From an uncultured Parabacteroides sp. (GTDB taxonomy: Bacteria; Bacteroidota; Bacteroidia; Bacteroidales; Tannerellaceae): a DNA stretch of 39,075 bases. The stretch is from assembly GCA_949287365.1 (NCBI GenBank), contig CASEGC010000058.1, positions 1-39,075 on the forward strand, given 5' to 3'. Below, in pieces: positions 1 to 7,405 of this stretch. How positions within the stretch are numbered: the stretch's first letter is position 1; every line of letters starts with the position of its first letter. A program made the translations under genes and the position numbers. The notes under the pieces are model-generated. The model saw only the letters and a list, made by a program, of their open reading frames with translations. It did not search any database and had not been told where the DNA came from.

Positions 1-1
1 T

Positions 2-454
2 TCCGTGTGGAACACCCAACTGACACTGGACGGTTCTTTCAACAAAGACGTATGCGACTCGTATCATGCGATCGACTTTCACCGGACTAACGTGCAGGGC
101 ATCGCCCAATGGAATAACACTTTCCGCCTCTCCAGGAAGCCAGACATCCGCCTGGAGCTGAACGCGCTCTACGCCAGCCCCACGCTGCAAGGAATCTACG
201 ACCTAAGCGCTATCTATAAAATAGACGCTGGACTGAAATGGACTTTCGCCAACGAGTGCGCCGAATTGAAAATACAAGGCAACGACCTCCTCAATAGCGC
301 CACGCCCGACGGCCACATCGACTATAAAGGACAACGATTGGATTTGCTTCAGCGACAAACATCCCGTAACCTGACCGTCTCGTTCACCTACAAGTTCAAC
401 GGCTACAAGGAGAAACAGCGCAAGGAGGTCGATACGTCGCGGTTCGGATATTGA
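2..454 (+). CDS. Outer-membrane beta-barrel protein, C-terminal fragment (5' end outside window)
   Basis: The frame is open to the left edge, so only about the last 150 residues are visible. They show the alternating aromatic/polar pattern of outer-membrane beta-strands (segments such as IAQWNNTFRLS, RLELNALYASP, LTVSFTYKFNGY). The segment AELKIQGNDLLNS is typical of the TonB-receptor-like outer membrane beta-barrel family (OMP_b-brl_3 type) common in Bacteroidetes. Such proteins sit in the outer membrane; the substrate cannot be read from this part. A short hydrophilic tail follows the last strand-like segment, which differs from the terminal Phe of many porins. The stop codon is followed within three bases by a GTTAG-type repeat. 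The family assignment is by resemblance only. Confidence 0.6.
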   Translation, partial: SVWNTQLTLDGSFNKDVCDSYHAIDFHRTNVQGIAQWNNTFRLSRKPDIRLELNALYASPTLQGIYDLSAIYKIDAGLKWTFANECAELKIQGNDLLNSATPDGHIDYKGQRLDLLQRQTSRNLTVSFTYKFNGYKEKQRKEVDTSRFGY

Positions 455-456
455 AA

Positions 457-560
457 TTAGTAGTTAGGAGTTGGTAGTTAGGAGTTAGAATTTAGGAAAA
501 TATCTATAGACTACCTTCAACTACCAACTACCAACCACTAACTCCTAATTTCCAACTCCT
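457..560. repeat. GTTAG-rich imperfect inverted repeat between two convergent genes
   Basis: The left arm (about 457-497) repeats units such as TAGTTAGGAGTT. The right arm (about 510-560) carries the complementary CAACTACCAACTACC and CACTAACTCC. The two arms can fold into a long, imperfect hairpin between the convergent stop codons. The right arm overlaps the last codons and the TAG stop of the YitT-family gene. It may act as a bidirectional terminator, although neither side has a clean T-run. Confidence 0.6.
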
Positions 561-1458
561 CCTTCTTACTCTTCTTCAACTTGAAATGGTCAAAACCTTC
601 GCCATATACGCCAATCACGGCACTCTGCGAGACAAAGGCGTGCGGGTCGATATCGTTGATGATACGGAAAATCGTGGTAGATTGGCGTTTCTTCGCCAGC
701 ACGAACATCATCTTCTGCTCTTGACCGGTATAGAAACCGGTGGCATCGATAATCGTGACTCCGCGATGCAAGGCGTTGATGGCCTTCCCTATCTCCATAT
801 ATTTCTTGGAGATAATAAAGAATTGAACCGACTGCCGCGCGCTGTTCACGATTTGGTCCAACACGAAACTGCAAATATACAAGGTCACGAAGCCATACAC
901 CACCTTCTCCCAGTCCTTCAAGACAAAATAGCTGGAGGAGATGATAATCATATCGCAAATCATCATGACACGTCCCAGCGTGATATCCCGATATTTATTG
1001 ATGATAGCGGCGATGATATCCGTCCCGCCCGTGCTACCGTTCGAGGAAAAGGCGATACCGATACCGCTACCGCAGAAAAAAGCGCCCAGCACGCACGCCA
1101 TGAAAGGCTGGTCGCTCAGCAGATGGATATCCGCCGTCACCTTCTGGATGACCTCCAAAAAGAAAGTCAACGTAAACACGGCGAAAATAGTCTTGACGCA
1201 GAACTTAAAGCCCAAGATTTTCAACGCCAATAACAGCAGGCAAGCGTTGATGATGAAATAGGTATATTGGACAGGAAAACCTGTCGCCCAAAACACGATA
1301 GAGGCGATACCCGGTACACCTCCCGTGGTAATATCGTTCGGAAGCAAGAACACGGTCCATCCGATGCCATAAAAAATCATTCCCAAAGCGATCATCACGT
1401 AATCTTTCATCTCTCGGAACACCGTCTGCCTGGAAGCCGTCAATCTGTTCAATTCCAT
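538..1458 (-). CDS. YitT family membrane protein (DUF161 + DUF2179)
   Basis: The 306-residue product has about six hydrophobic segments in the first ~215 residues (for example VMIALGMIFYGIGWTVFLL and PFMACVLGAFFCGSGIGIAF). A glycine-rich SSNGSTGGTDIIA segment typical of YitT/DUF161 proteins is present. A soluble C-terminal domain (about 220-295) with GQEQKMMFVLAKKR and DPHAFVSQSAVIGVYGEGF matches DUF2179. It is an inner-membrane protein; transport has been suggested for the family but no substrate is established. Length is normal. The start is the ATG before MELNRL. The last residues (EELEIRS) and the stop are encoded inside a GTTAG repeat, so the C-terminus may have been altered by that repeat. 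It is convergent with the partial gene to its left. Confidence 0.88.
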   Translation of the reverse strand: MELNRLTASRQTVFREMKDYVMIALGMIFYGIGWTVFLLPNDITTGGVPGIASIVFWATGFPVQYTYFIINACLLLLALKILGFKFCVKTIFAVFTLTFFLEVIQKVTADIHLLSDQPFMACVLGAFFCGSGIGIAFSSNGSTGGTDIIAAIINKYRDITLGRVMMICDMIIISSSYFVLKDWEKVVYGFVTLYICSFVLDQIVNSARQSVQFFIISKKYMEIGKAINALHRGVTIIDATGFYTGQEQKMMFVLAKKRQSTTIFRIINDIDPHAFVSQSAVIGVYGEGFDHFKLKKSKKEELEIRS

Positions 1459-1551
1459 TTTTCTACTCTATTTTCGAGACGCGAAGGTAATGAAAGTTAA
1501 GAAATCGTATTCCTTTCCCTACCAAAGATTTCTATCCGCGGAAACATAGCG

Positions 1552-1582
1552 AAAAAAAGAGGACGAGCCGCGCTCATCCTCT
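1552..1582 (-). terminator. Rho-independent terminator of the oxidoreductase gene
   Basis: On the minus strand an 11-bp stem (AGAGGATGAGC with GCTCGTCCTCT, one G-U pair, 3-base loop) is followed by a run of seven Ts. It begins about a dozen bases past the stop of the Gfo/Idh/MocA gene. Confidence 0.85.
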
Positions 1583-1594
1583 TTCGTTATTCGG

Positions 1595-2956
1595 TTATTC
1601 CGGATTCTTTCCGGGAACGGGTGGCTGCCCCTCATGATAATCGGGCAGAGGCCCCATAGCGTACGTCGTAGGCCCGTATCGCAAGTCCGAAGCCATGATC
1701 TCGTCCCACGTGATAGCCTTTCCCGTATACGCGGCCTCGCGGCCCAAAATGGCCACTTGCGTGGAGTAAGCCAAATCCTCCGCTTGGTTGATTCCCTTAT
1801 TCAAACGGATAGATTCCACCAAATGGACATGCTCTTGGTCATACGGGTTCTTCACCGGCTTGTTTTCGTAATCATACTTCCAAAGGACATTTCCGGCGTA
1901 ATCCACGATTTGGATATTCCCGCCGTCTCCTAACAAGGCGACTCCCTTCGCGCCCAAGATTTGCTCGGAAACGTTTCCGTCGCATCCGTCTATCTGGCGG
2001 GCGGTCGTCAGCATCCGCTTATTTCCTTCGTAATAATAATCCACGCTGAAGAAATCGAAGATATCGCCGGTCAGCCGACGCGCCCGTCCACCAAACCCGA
2101 CGGCTCTTTGTGGACGCATGCCCATGAACCAAGTGACTACATCGATGTTATGCACCGCCTGGTCCAAGATATGGTCTCCACTCAACCATTTGATGTTAAA
2201 CCAGTTGCGGATGCAATACTCCATATCGCTCCATTCCGGACGCTTGAACTTGTTCCACCACGCCCCTTGGTCCCAATGGGCGGTAGCCGCCACCAAATCG
2301 CCGATAATGCCGTTTCGCACCTGCAGATAAGCCTCCCAGTAATCCCGACGGTGCCTGCGCTGGTTTCCGGTAATAATGGTCAAACCTTTGCTCTTGGCGA
2401 TTTTCGCCGAAGCGATTACTGTACGGATACCCACCGGGTCCACGGCGCACGGTTTCTCCATGAAAATATGTTTGCCCGCCTCTACCGCGGCCTTGAAATG
2501 CTCCGGACGGAAATGGGTAGGCGTACAGAGCAGCACCACGTCAATCTCATCCATCGCCATGACTTTCTGATAAGCGTCGAAGCCTATGAAGCATTTGTCA
2601 TCGTCCACGTTGTTATTGAACTTCTCCAACAATACCTTCCGGCAAGTCTCCATACGGTCCGGGAAGACATCGGCGAGCGCGATGATGGAAAGGTTCGGAC
2701 CCGCGCTCAAGAATTGCGTAGCCGCGCCCGTACCGCGGTCGCCACATCCGACCAGCGCCGCCTTCAGCGGCTCTCCGTCCGGAGCGACATCCACGAAAGA
2801 ATACATACCCAACTCCTCCGGCGTGTACTGATGGGCCGCCGCGCCCGCTCCACCCGCCGTTTTTCCCGAGCAGGAACTCAATGACAACGGAGCCAATCCC
2901 AACGGAAGACCCGCCCCGACCAACGCCGTACCGGCTAAAAAATCTCGTCTTTTCAT
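1595..2956 (-). CDS. Tat-exported Gfo/Idh/MocA family oxidoreductase
   Basis: The 453-residue protein begins MKRRDFLAGTALVGAG, a twin-arginine export signal. A lipobox-like LSSC lies near residue 29, so it may be a Tat-exported lipoprotein. A Rossmann NAD(P) fold follows (ALVGCGDRGTG, about 67-77), then the family EKP motif (HIFMEKPCAV, about residue 170). The second half is the alpha/beta substrate domain (DQAVHNIDVVTWFMG carries the usual HxxD pair). Related enzymes oxidise or epimerise sugars and inositols, often with a tightly held nucleotide when exported. The exact substrate is unknown. A secreted esterase gene lies just upstream on the same strand with a 52-base gap, so they may be co-transcribed. 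I considered a GH109-type glycosidase but saw no decisive motif. Confidence 0.87.
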   Translation of the reverse strand: MKRRDFLAGTALVGAGLPLGLAPLSLSSCSGKTAGGAGAAAHQYTPEELGMYSFVDVAPDGEPLKAALVGCGDRGTGAATQFLSAGPNLSIIALADVFPDRMETCRKVLLEKFNNNVDDDKCFIGFDAYQKVMAMDEIDVVLLCTPTHFRPEHFKAAVEAGKHIFMEKPCAVDPVGIRTVIASAKIAKSKGLTIITGNQRRHRRDYWEAYLQVRNGIIGDLVAATAHWDQGAWWNKFKRPEWSDMEYCIRNWFNIKWLSGDHILDQAVHNIDVVTWFMGMRPQRAVGFGGRARRLTGDIFDFFSVDYYYEGNKRMLTTARQIDGCDGNVSEQILGAKGVALLGDGGNIQIVDYAGNVLWKYDYENKPVKNPYDQEHVHLVESIRLNKGINQAEDLAYSTQVAILGREAAYTGKAITWDEIMASDLRYGPTTYAMGPLPDYHEGQPPVPGKNPE

Positions 2957-3008
2957 GATACTTTTACAATTAATTTAAATGAGGATTATATAAACATACA
3001 CTGTGTTA

Positions 3009-3797
3009 TCATAAGCTATGTCCGAACATCCAAGAAAGATAGTCCGGCTCGGCGAAAGCGTTGTCCCAGCTATTATGGTCCACGCCGGGATACTCCTTGT
3101 AACGGACCTCCGCTCCCGCTTTCTTCAAGGTCTCATACGCGTCGCGCGAGAATTGCACGTCCACCGTGCGGTCCACGCTACCATGATAGATGCTGAACGC
3201 CGTTTTTCCCTTGAAATTCGCCAGACGCTGGAGATTCGCCCCTCCGCAAATCGGCGTGGCAGTAGCGAACGTATTGGGGTAACGCAGCACGATATCGAAC
3301 GTAGCCATGGCGCCCATCGAAAGACCGGTCACGTAGATGCGCTTCGTGTCCACCATTCCCTTGGCGATATAATTGTCCAGCAACTCCTTCACCGCCGCCA
3401 GCGGTTTCGTCATGGGAGCGGAATAGGGATAAACCCGCTTCTCCCCCGCCTTATCCGGTCGTTTGTAATCCGTCCACCAGATATTCTCCGGGCACTGGGG
3501 AGCGATGATAATCGCCGGATACTTGCTTTGGTTCTCGTAAGAAGCGAACATATCGCCGCCATGGAAAAGCTGCGCCTCGTTGTCCGAACCTCGCTCACCC
3601 GCCCCGTGCAGGAACAGGATGACCGGATACTTTTGCCCCGCGTCGTAATTCAGCGGATACAATACCCGATAGTTCAGTTTATACCCGTCACGCGTGGTGA
3701 ACTGTTTTTTCAAGAAGCTGGCCTTATCGCCCGCGTATCCCCCTGCCGACAAGAGCAGGCAAAGGAACAAGAAAAAGAAACCTCTCAGTGTTTTCAT
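3009..3797 (-). CDS. Secreted alpha/beta-hydrolase esterase (prolyl oligopeptidase-like / CE1-like)
   Basis: The 262-residue product starts with a signal peptide (MKTLRGFFFLFLCLLLSAGG, cleaved near GYAG). A single alpha/beta-hydrolase domain follows. The oxyanion-hole segment is FLHGAGERG (about residues 62-70). The nucleophile elbow is GLSMGA (Ser near 160). The acid is probably the first Asp of HGSVDRTVD and the histidine is in GVDHNSWDNAF. This layout matches LpqC/feruloyl-esterase-like and peptidase-S9-like hydrolases of Bacteroidetes, which remove acyl groups from polysaccharides or cleave small esters. All triad residues are present. It lies directly upstream of the exported oxidoreductase on the same strand. 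The substrate cannot be told from the sequence. Confidence 0.85.
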   Translation of the reverse strand: MKTLRGFFFLFLCLLLSAGGYAGDKASFLKKQFTTRDGYKLNYRVLYPLNYDAGQKYPVILFLHGAGERGSDNEAQLFHGGDMFASYENQSKYPAIIIAPQCPENIWWTDYKRPDKAGEKRVYPYSAPMTKPLAAVKELLDNYIAKGMVDTKRIYVTGLSMGAMATFDIVLRYPNTFATATPICGGANLQRLANFKGKTAFSIYHGSVDRTVDVQFSRDAYETLKKAGAEVRYKEYPGVDHNSWDNAFAEPDYLSWMFGHSL

Positions 3798-3886
3798 AGG
3801 AATTAAATTTAAATACCCAAAATATGGAATGTGTCAAAGATAAATTATTTTTTTCATACGGCAGTGAAAAACACGCAAATATTTCC

Positions 3887-3950
3887 AAAAAAGACGTACA
3901 TGTTTCCCGACGAACACGGTCGTGTTTTTCCGAGAACATGTACGTCTTTT
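3887..3950. repeat. Multi-arm inverted repeat, copy A
   Basis: The outer arms AAAAAAGACGTACATGTTT and AACATGTACGTCTTTT pair with each other. The centre holds its own palindrome ACACGGTCGTGT (3914-3925). It lies between the esterase start and the LOG-gene stop, both leftward. Four more copies occur in this window. The A/T-flanked stem could terminate transcription in either direction. Confidence 0.85.
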
Positions 3951-3982
3951 CTGAAAAGGCATTTTCTCAAACGCGGATGATG

Positions 3983-4582
3983 TCAGATAGCCGCGATCTT
4001 ACGGAAGCTCGCGTCCCAACGGGGTTGGGCGTAAAGCGAACGGACGGCCTCCTCCGGCGTGTCCGCCACCGCCCACATCGCGGCGTGCCGCGGACGCATG
4101 AAGCTCTCCTCTATCGCCCGCTCGAACAGGCTCAACAACGGGTCGTAATAATGATTGACGTTCAATATCACGATAGGATTGAGGTAAAGACCGAGTTGCT
4201 TCCACGTGATAATCTCCAGAAGCTCCTCCAGCGTGCCGCATCCGCCGGGCAAGGCGATAACCGCGTCCGAAAGCTCCGCCATGCGCCGCTTGCGCTCGTG
4301 CATCGTCTCGACCTCGATAAGCTCGGTCAGTCCCTTATGATACCAGTCCTGCTCCACCATGAAACGGGGAATGACACCGGTCACCCTGCCGCCCGCCTCC
4401 AACGTGGCGTCGGACACGGCGCGCATCAGCCCGATATTCCCGGCGCCGTTAATCACTCGCAACCCGCGCTCGCCCAAAAGCCGCCCCAATTCCTTGGCGG
4501 CGTCGAAATAAACCTCCGGTATTTTCGTGCTTGAAGCGCAATACACGCACACGGAGGCGATGGTATTGTTCTGTTCGTTCAT
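3983..4582 (-). CDS. LOG-family protein, TIGR00730 type (nucleoside-5'-monophosphate phosphoribohydrolase)
   Basis: The 199-residue protein has the full Rossmann-type LOG signature: VYCASSTKIP near the N-terminus, NGAGNIGLM (about 60-68), MHERKRRM with the catalytic Arg, and PGGCGTLEELLEIITWKQLG (about 112-131). The family hydrolyses nucleoside (or cytokinin riboside) monophosphates to free base and ribose 5-phosphate in the cytoplasm. In bacteria the physiological substrate is often purine or pyrimidine monophosphates. Length and motifs are normal, so it should be active. The downstream side carries inverted repeat copy A and the upstream side a single GTTAG repeat arm. Confidence 0.9.
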   Translation of the reverse strand: MNEQNNTIASVCVYCASSTKIPEVYFDAAKELGRLLGERGLRVINGAGNIGLMRAVSDATLEAGGRVTGVIPRFMVEQDWYHKGLTELIEVETMHERKRRMAELSDAVIALPGGCGTLEELLEIITWKQLGLYLNPIVILNVNHYYDPLLSLFERAIEESFMRPRHAAMWAVADTPEEAVRSLYAQPRWDASFRKIAAI

Positions 4583-4590
4583 ATCTCAAA

Positions 4591-4618
4591 TAGTTAGTAG
4601 TTGGTAGTTAGTAATTGG
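4591..4618. repeat. Single GTTAGTAGTTGG repeat arm
   Basis: Tandem GTTAGTAGTTGGTAGTTAG sequence lies in the 49-base gap between the TIGR02757 stop and the LOG-gene start. It is close in sequence to the left arm at 457-497 but has no inverted partner here. Confidence 0.55.
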
Positions 4619-4631
4619 GATAAATCATAAT

Positions 4632-5381
4632 TCATACGCCATCCATCTCATACCCGAAAAGGGCGAAATCGCCCAAGCAAGGGTCGTCGGGGAAAACCTC
4701 CGCCAACGCTTCCGTTATCTCCCGCGCCGTACGCATCGACGCGTCCTTCCGTTTGGTCAGACCCAAGCGTAGGGAGATTTGATGGACGTGCGTGTCCAAC
4801 GGGATAATCAGCTGGCGGGGAGAGACCGCCTTCCGCCAAACGCCCAAATCCACGATGCCATCCGTACGCGCCATCCAGCGCATGAACATCGCCAGCCGCT
4901 TGCACGCCGAGGGACCACCGGGTACCGGAATGCCTCTTATCCCCTCGAAAAGCCTCCGCAGACGTTCGAGCGGCTCCTCGCCCGGCATAGCGAGCAAAGC
5001 GTCCTCCATGCTCTCGTACGCGTCGTACACCTCTTTCAGGCGAAGCAAAAGCGCGAGCAAGTCATCATAGGTATAAAAACGGTAGAACGTATCCCGTCCC
5101 GGTCTCTCGGGACGCTCCCGGAGCAGGGCGAAGGAATCCTCTCCCGCGCGGATAAAAGCGTAAGGACTCTCGCCCATCATCCGGTGCAGCTCCTCCGCCT
5201 TCCAAAGGATACATTTACGGTTCCCATACGAAATCCATGCCGTCAGGAAACCGGATATCTCGATATCCCGCTTCTCCGCGAAACGACGCGGGAAACGCAC
5301 GGGGTCATTCTCGATAAACGCCTTCGTGTTATACGCTCCCGCCCATTTCCGAAGCGAAGCGGCGACCTCCTCACAAAACAT
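4632..5381 (-). CDS. TIGR02757 family protein
   Basis: The 249-residue cytoplasmic protein matches a conserved Bacteroidetes/proteobacterial family of unknown function. Recognisable segments are IENDPVRFPRRFAEKRDIEI near the N-terminus, GFLTAWISYGNRKCI, YTYDDLLALLLRLKEVY, CKRLAMFMRWMART and DTHVHQISLRLGLTKRK. The helix-rich C-terminal part resembles the fold of HhH-GPD base-excision glycosylases (the CKRL...FMRWM and PLDTHV stretches), and its neighbour is an AlkD-like glycosylase, so a DNA-repair role is plausible but not shown. I chose the ATG at 5381, before MFCEEVAAS, because the upstream part of the longer frame overlaps alkD and lacks family resemblance. With this start the gene overlaps the alkD-like stop by 11 bases, implying translational coupling. 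Confidence 0.8.
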   Translation of the reverse strand: MFCEEVAASLRKWAGAYNTKAFIENDPVRFPRRFAEKRDIEISGFLTAWISYGNRKCILWKAEELHRMMGESPYAFIRAGEDSFALLRERPERPGRDTFYRFYTYDDLLALLLRLKEVYDAYESMEDALLAMPGEEPLERLRRLFEGIRGIPVPGGPSACKRLAMFMRWMARTDGIVDLGVWRKAVSPRQLIIPLDTHVHQISLRLGLTKRKDASMRTAREITEALAEVFPDDPCLGDFALFGYEMDGV

Positions 5382-6093
5382 GGTATTTTTTCTGTAAGAA
5401 ATAACGACGCGCCGGCTCGGGATAATGCTCAATGGCGTAACGGAGCGTGGTACGAGGAAGACGGGTGGCGTATCGCTCCAGGAAATCGGTGAGCGTACGC
5501 CGGTCTCGCTTTCCCACCTCGCGCAACATCCATCCCATCGCCTTGTGTATCAAATCGTGCGGATGAGACATCAAACGTTCGGTTAATGCCAAGGTATCGG
5601 CGAAGTCGTCCCGGTGGATGAACGCCCATGTGGAGACAATCGAGATCCGTTGCTCCCATAGGTTGTCGCTCTCCGCCAAACGGTACAGGAGCGAACGGTC
5701 GCTCTTGTCCGCCAGATACTCGCCCAAAAGGTCGCGGCAACTCATATCCACCAAATCCCAGTTATCACAACGCCGGATATGCTTTAAATAGAACGAAACG
5801 ATGCTTTCCCGCTCCTCGGACGTAGTTTTACGCTCCTTAAAACGATATACCAAGATGAGCAGGGCGCAGAGGCGCGCCTCGTGCCACGGGCTATCCAGCA
5901 AACGCCGCAACTCCTCGAACGGTGTCGCCTTATTCGCCCGGGCGACCTTCCGGGTAAAAGGAACGGCCACGCCCAAGAACCGGTCGCCCTCGCCATACTG
6001 ACCGGGACCGGTCTTGAAGAAACGGCTCAGGTGGGCGGCTTTCTCCGGTGAGCCGATGGAACGTAGCTCGGATAAGATAAACTCCGCGGTCAT
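5371..6093 (-). CDS. DNA alkylation repair protein (AlkD-like HEAT-repeat glycosylase)
   Basis: The 240-residue protein is built of HEAT-like helical repeats. It carries the AlkD signature RRCDNWDLVDMSCRDLLGEY, with the Trp and Asp of the NWDxVD active site, and LWEQRISIVSTWAFI, with the Arg that completes it. AlkD enzymes excise positively charged N3- and N7-alkylated purines without base flipping. The ATG at 6093 (MTAEFILSE) is chosen: it overlaps the stop of the dehydrogenase gene as ATGA, and the 20 residues upstream in the longer frame have no family resemblance. Downstream it overlaps the TIGR02757 gene. All key residues are present, so activity is expected. Confidence 0.88.
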   Translation of the reverse strand: MTAEFILSELRSIGSPEKAAHLSRFFKTGPGQYGEGDRFLGVAVPFTRKVARANKATPFEELRRLLDSPWHEARLCALLILVYRFKERKTTSEERESIVSFYLKHIRRCDNWDLVDMSCRDLLGEYLADKSDRSLLYRLAESDNLWEQRISIVSTWAFIHRDDFADTLALTERLMSHPHDLIHKAMGWMLREVGKRDRRTLTDFLERYATRLPRTTLRYAIEHYPEPARRYFLQKKYHVL

Positions 6094-7049
6094 GGCCTGA
6101 GTACACGTGATACGGGGCGGTCGCCCTCCAAGAAACCAATTACGTTGTCGCATACCGCTTTCGCCATGATGATGCGGGTCTCCAAGGTTTGCGTACCGAT
6201 GTGCGGGGTCAGCACCACGTTGTCCAGCTCCAACAACTCCGGGAGCGGGTAATCGCCGAACTCGAACACATCCAATCCCGCCGCACGGATCTCGCCTTCC
6301 CGCAAGGCCTTCACCAAAGCATGCTCGTCCACCAGCGGACCGCGGGCGGTATTAATCAGGATGGCGGAACGTTTCATCCGTCGCAATTCCTCCTCGCCAA
6401 TGATATGGTAGGTCTCCGGCGTATAAGGCGCGTTCAAGGATACGAAGTCGGCTTTTGCCAACAATTCCTCCTTCGTGACGTAGGTGACGTTCAGTTTCGT
6501 CTCCTCCTCGATATAAAGTTGGTGGCGGTTGTGATAAATCACTTCCATGCCCATGGCGTTCGCCCGCTTCGCCAGCGCCTTGCCGATACGTCCCATGCCA
6601 ATGATACCGAGTGTTTGTCCGGTGACGGGCGCGCCCAGGTTCTCCAATACGCCTACTTTCATCTTCTTGCCCAGCGTGCGCAGCTTCCGGTCGCATTCGG
6701 TGATGCGCCGGGCGGCGTCCAGCAACAATCCCAACGCGATGTTGGCGGTTGGCGCGGTAACGGGGTCGGGCGTGTTCGCCACGGTCAATCCCTTCTCGAT
6801 GGCGTAGGCCACGTCGATATTGTTATACCCCACGGCGTAGTTGGCTATCAGGCGCAACTTCGGGGCGTGGTCGATTAGCTCCTTATTCACGGGGAAGTCG
6901 AACATGGAGCAAAGCACGTCGTACTCCGGAATCATCTCGTACACCTCCTCGTAGGTAAAATCCCTCCCCTCCGGGAACGTCACCTCGTACTTGCTTTCCA
7001 ACTCGGCGAAGCCCTCCCGGAACATGTCGTATGTCACTAATATCTTCAT
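6090..7049 (-). CDS. D-2-hydroxyacid dehydrogenase (glyoxylate/hydroxypyruvate or phosphoglycerate dehydrogenase family)
   Basis: The 319-residue NAD(P)-dependent enzyme shows the family landmarks in order: NYAVGYNNIDV (about 90), the nucleotide-binding LGIIGMGRIGKALAKRA (about 149-165), the catalytic Arg in INTARGPLVDE, the Glu in AAGLDVFE, and the catalytic His in VVLTPHIGTQT. Such enzymes interconvert 2-keto acids and D-2-hydroxy acids in the cytoplasm. Glycerate/hydroxypyruvate is the likeliest pair, but D-lactate or 3-phosphoglycerate cannot be excluded. There is no ACT/regulatory domain, so it is not a full-length SerA. It is the first gene of a three-gene overlapping operon with alkD-like and TIGR02757 genes, an unexpected pairing of metabolism with DNA repair. 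Confidence 0.88.
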   Translation of the reverse strand: MKILVTYDMFREGFAELESKYEVTFPEGRDFTYEEVYEMIPEYDVLCSMFDFPVNKELIDHAPKLRLIANYAVGYNNIDVAYAIEKGLTVANTPDPVTAPTANIALGLLLDAARRITECDRKLRTLGKKMKVGVLENLGAPVTGQTLGIIGMGRIGKALAKRANAMGMEVIYHNRHQLYIEEETKLNVTYVTKEELLAKADFVSLNAPYTPETYHIIGEEELRRMKRSAILINTARGPLVDEHALVKALREGEIRAAGLDVFEFGDYPLPELLELDNVVLTPHIGTQTLETRIIMAKAVCDNVIGFLEGDRPVSRVLRP

Positions 7050-7122
7050 CTATGGATATGTTTTTATTCAGAAGCAAAGATATAAGGTTTTCTTCATTCC
7101 TCGCTAACAAAAGTTCTTCAGA

Positions 7123-7316
7123 CCGGGGAAAAAACTTGGGAAGTCGCCGAAGAAAAATCGGAAATCCGCTCACGAAAACTCTATCTTTAGTCTAAAGATA
7201 TGTATCTTTAGACTGCAGATATATATCTTTAGGTTGAAGATATGTATCTTTAGACTAAAGATAGAGTTTTATATATGGTGAAATGACTTTTTCTCGCCGG
7301 AGCGACGGATTTTTCT
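7123..7316. repeat. Tetra-palindrome intergenic element, copy 1 (core 7182-7263)
   Basis: Most of the 356-base divergent gap 7050-7405 is this element. The core has four 19-bp palindromic units with consensus TATCTTTAGNCTNAAGATA, starting at 7182, 7203, 7224 and 7245, an exact 21-bp period with spacers TG, TA, TG. Units 1 and 4 are near-perfect palindromes; units 2 and 3 are degenerate. The whole stretch 7175-7270 is also a larger dyad (AAAACTCTATC...GATAGAGTTTT). The left side holds GGGGAAAAAACT-like sequences and the right side the complementary GACTTTTTC and GGATTTTTC. The same layout recurs at 33732-33950. Confidence 0.85.
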
Positions 7317-7346
7317 CCGCCTATTCCCTCTTTTCGTATTTATTCC

Positions 7347-7354
7347 TACATTTG
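7347..7354 (+). promoter_or_regulatory. Possible -7 element (TACATTTG) for the SpmA-SpmB fusion gene
   Basis: TACATTTG followed by C matches the Bacteroidetes -7 consensus TAnnTTTG and lies 51 bases before the ATG. No clear TTTG is found at the expected upstream distance, so support is partial. The tetra-palindrome core ends about 84 bases upstream. Confidence 0.35.
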
Positions 7355-7405
7355 CCTAACATAAATAACAGTTACATACTTGGTTAAATAGCCAATAAAA
7401 CAATT

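Noticed and set aside
1961-2884. Plus-strand open frame of 307 codons
   Set aside because: It is antisense to the Tat-exported oxidoreductase, whose Rossmann and EKP motifs are clear.
4205-4216. Other CACGTG-containing sites (for example near 1708, 4205, 6108, 31005) as further parS sites
   Set aside because: Only the central 6 bp match; flanking bases do not fit TGTTNCACGTGAAACA, and most lie inside genes.
7175-7270. CRISPR-like reading of the regularly spaced TATCTTTAG units
   Set aside because: Spacers are two bases long and not unique, units are palindromic and number only four, and no cas gene is near.
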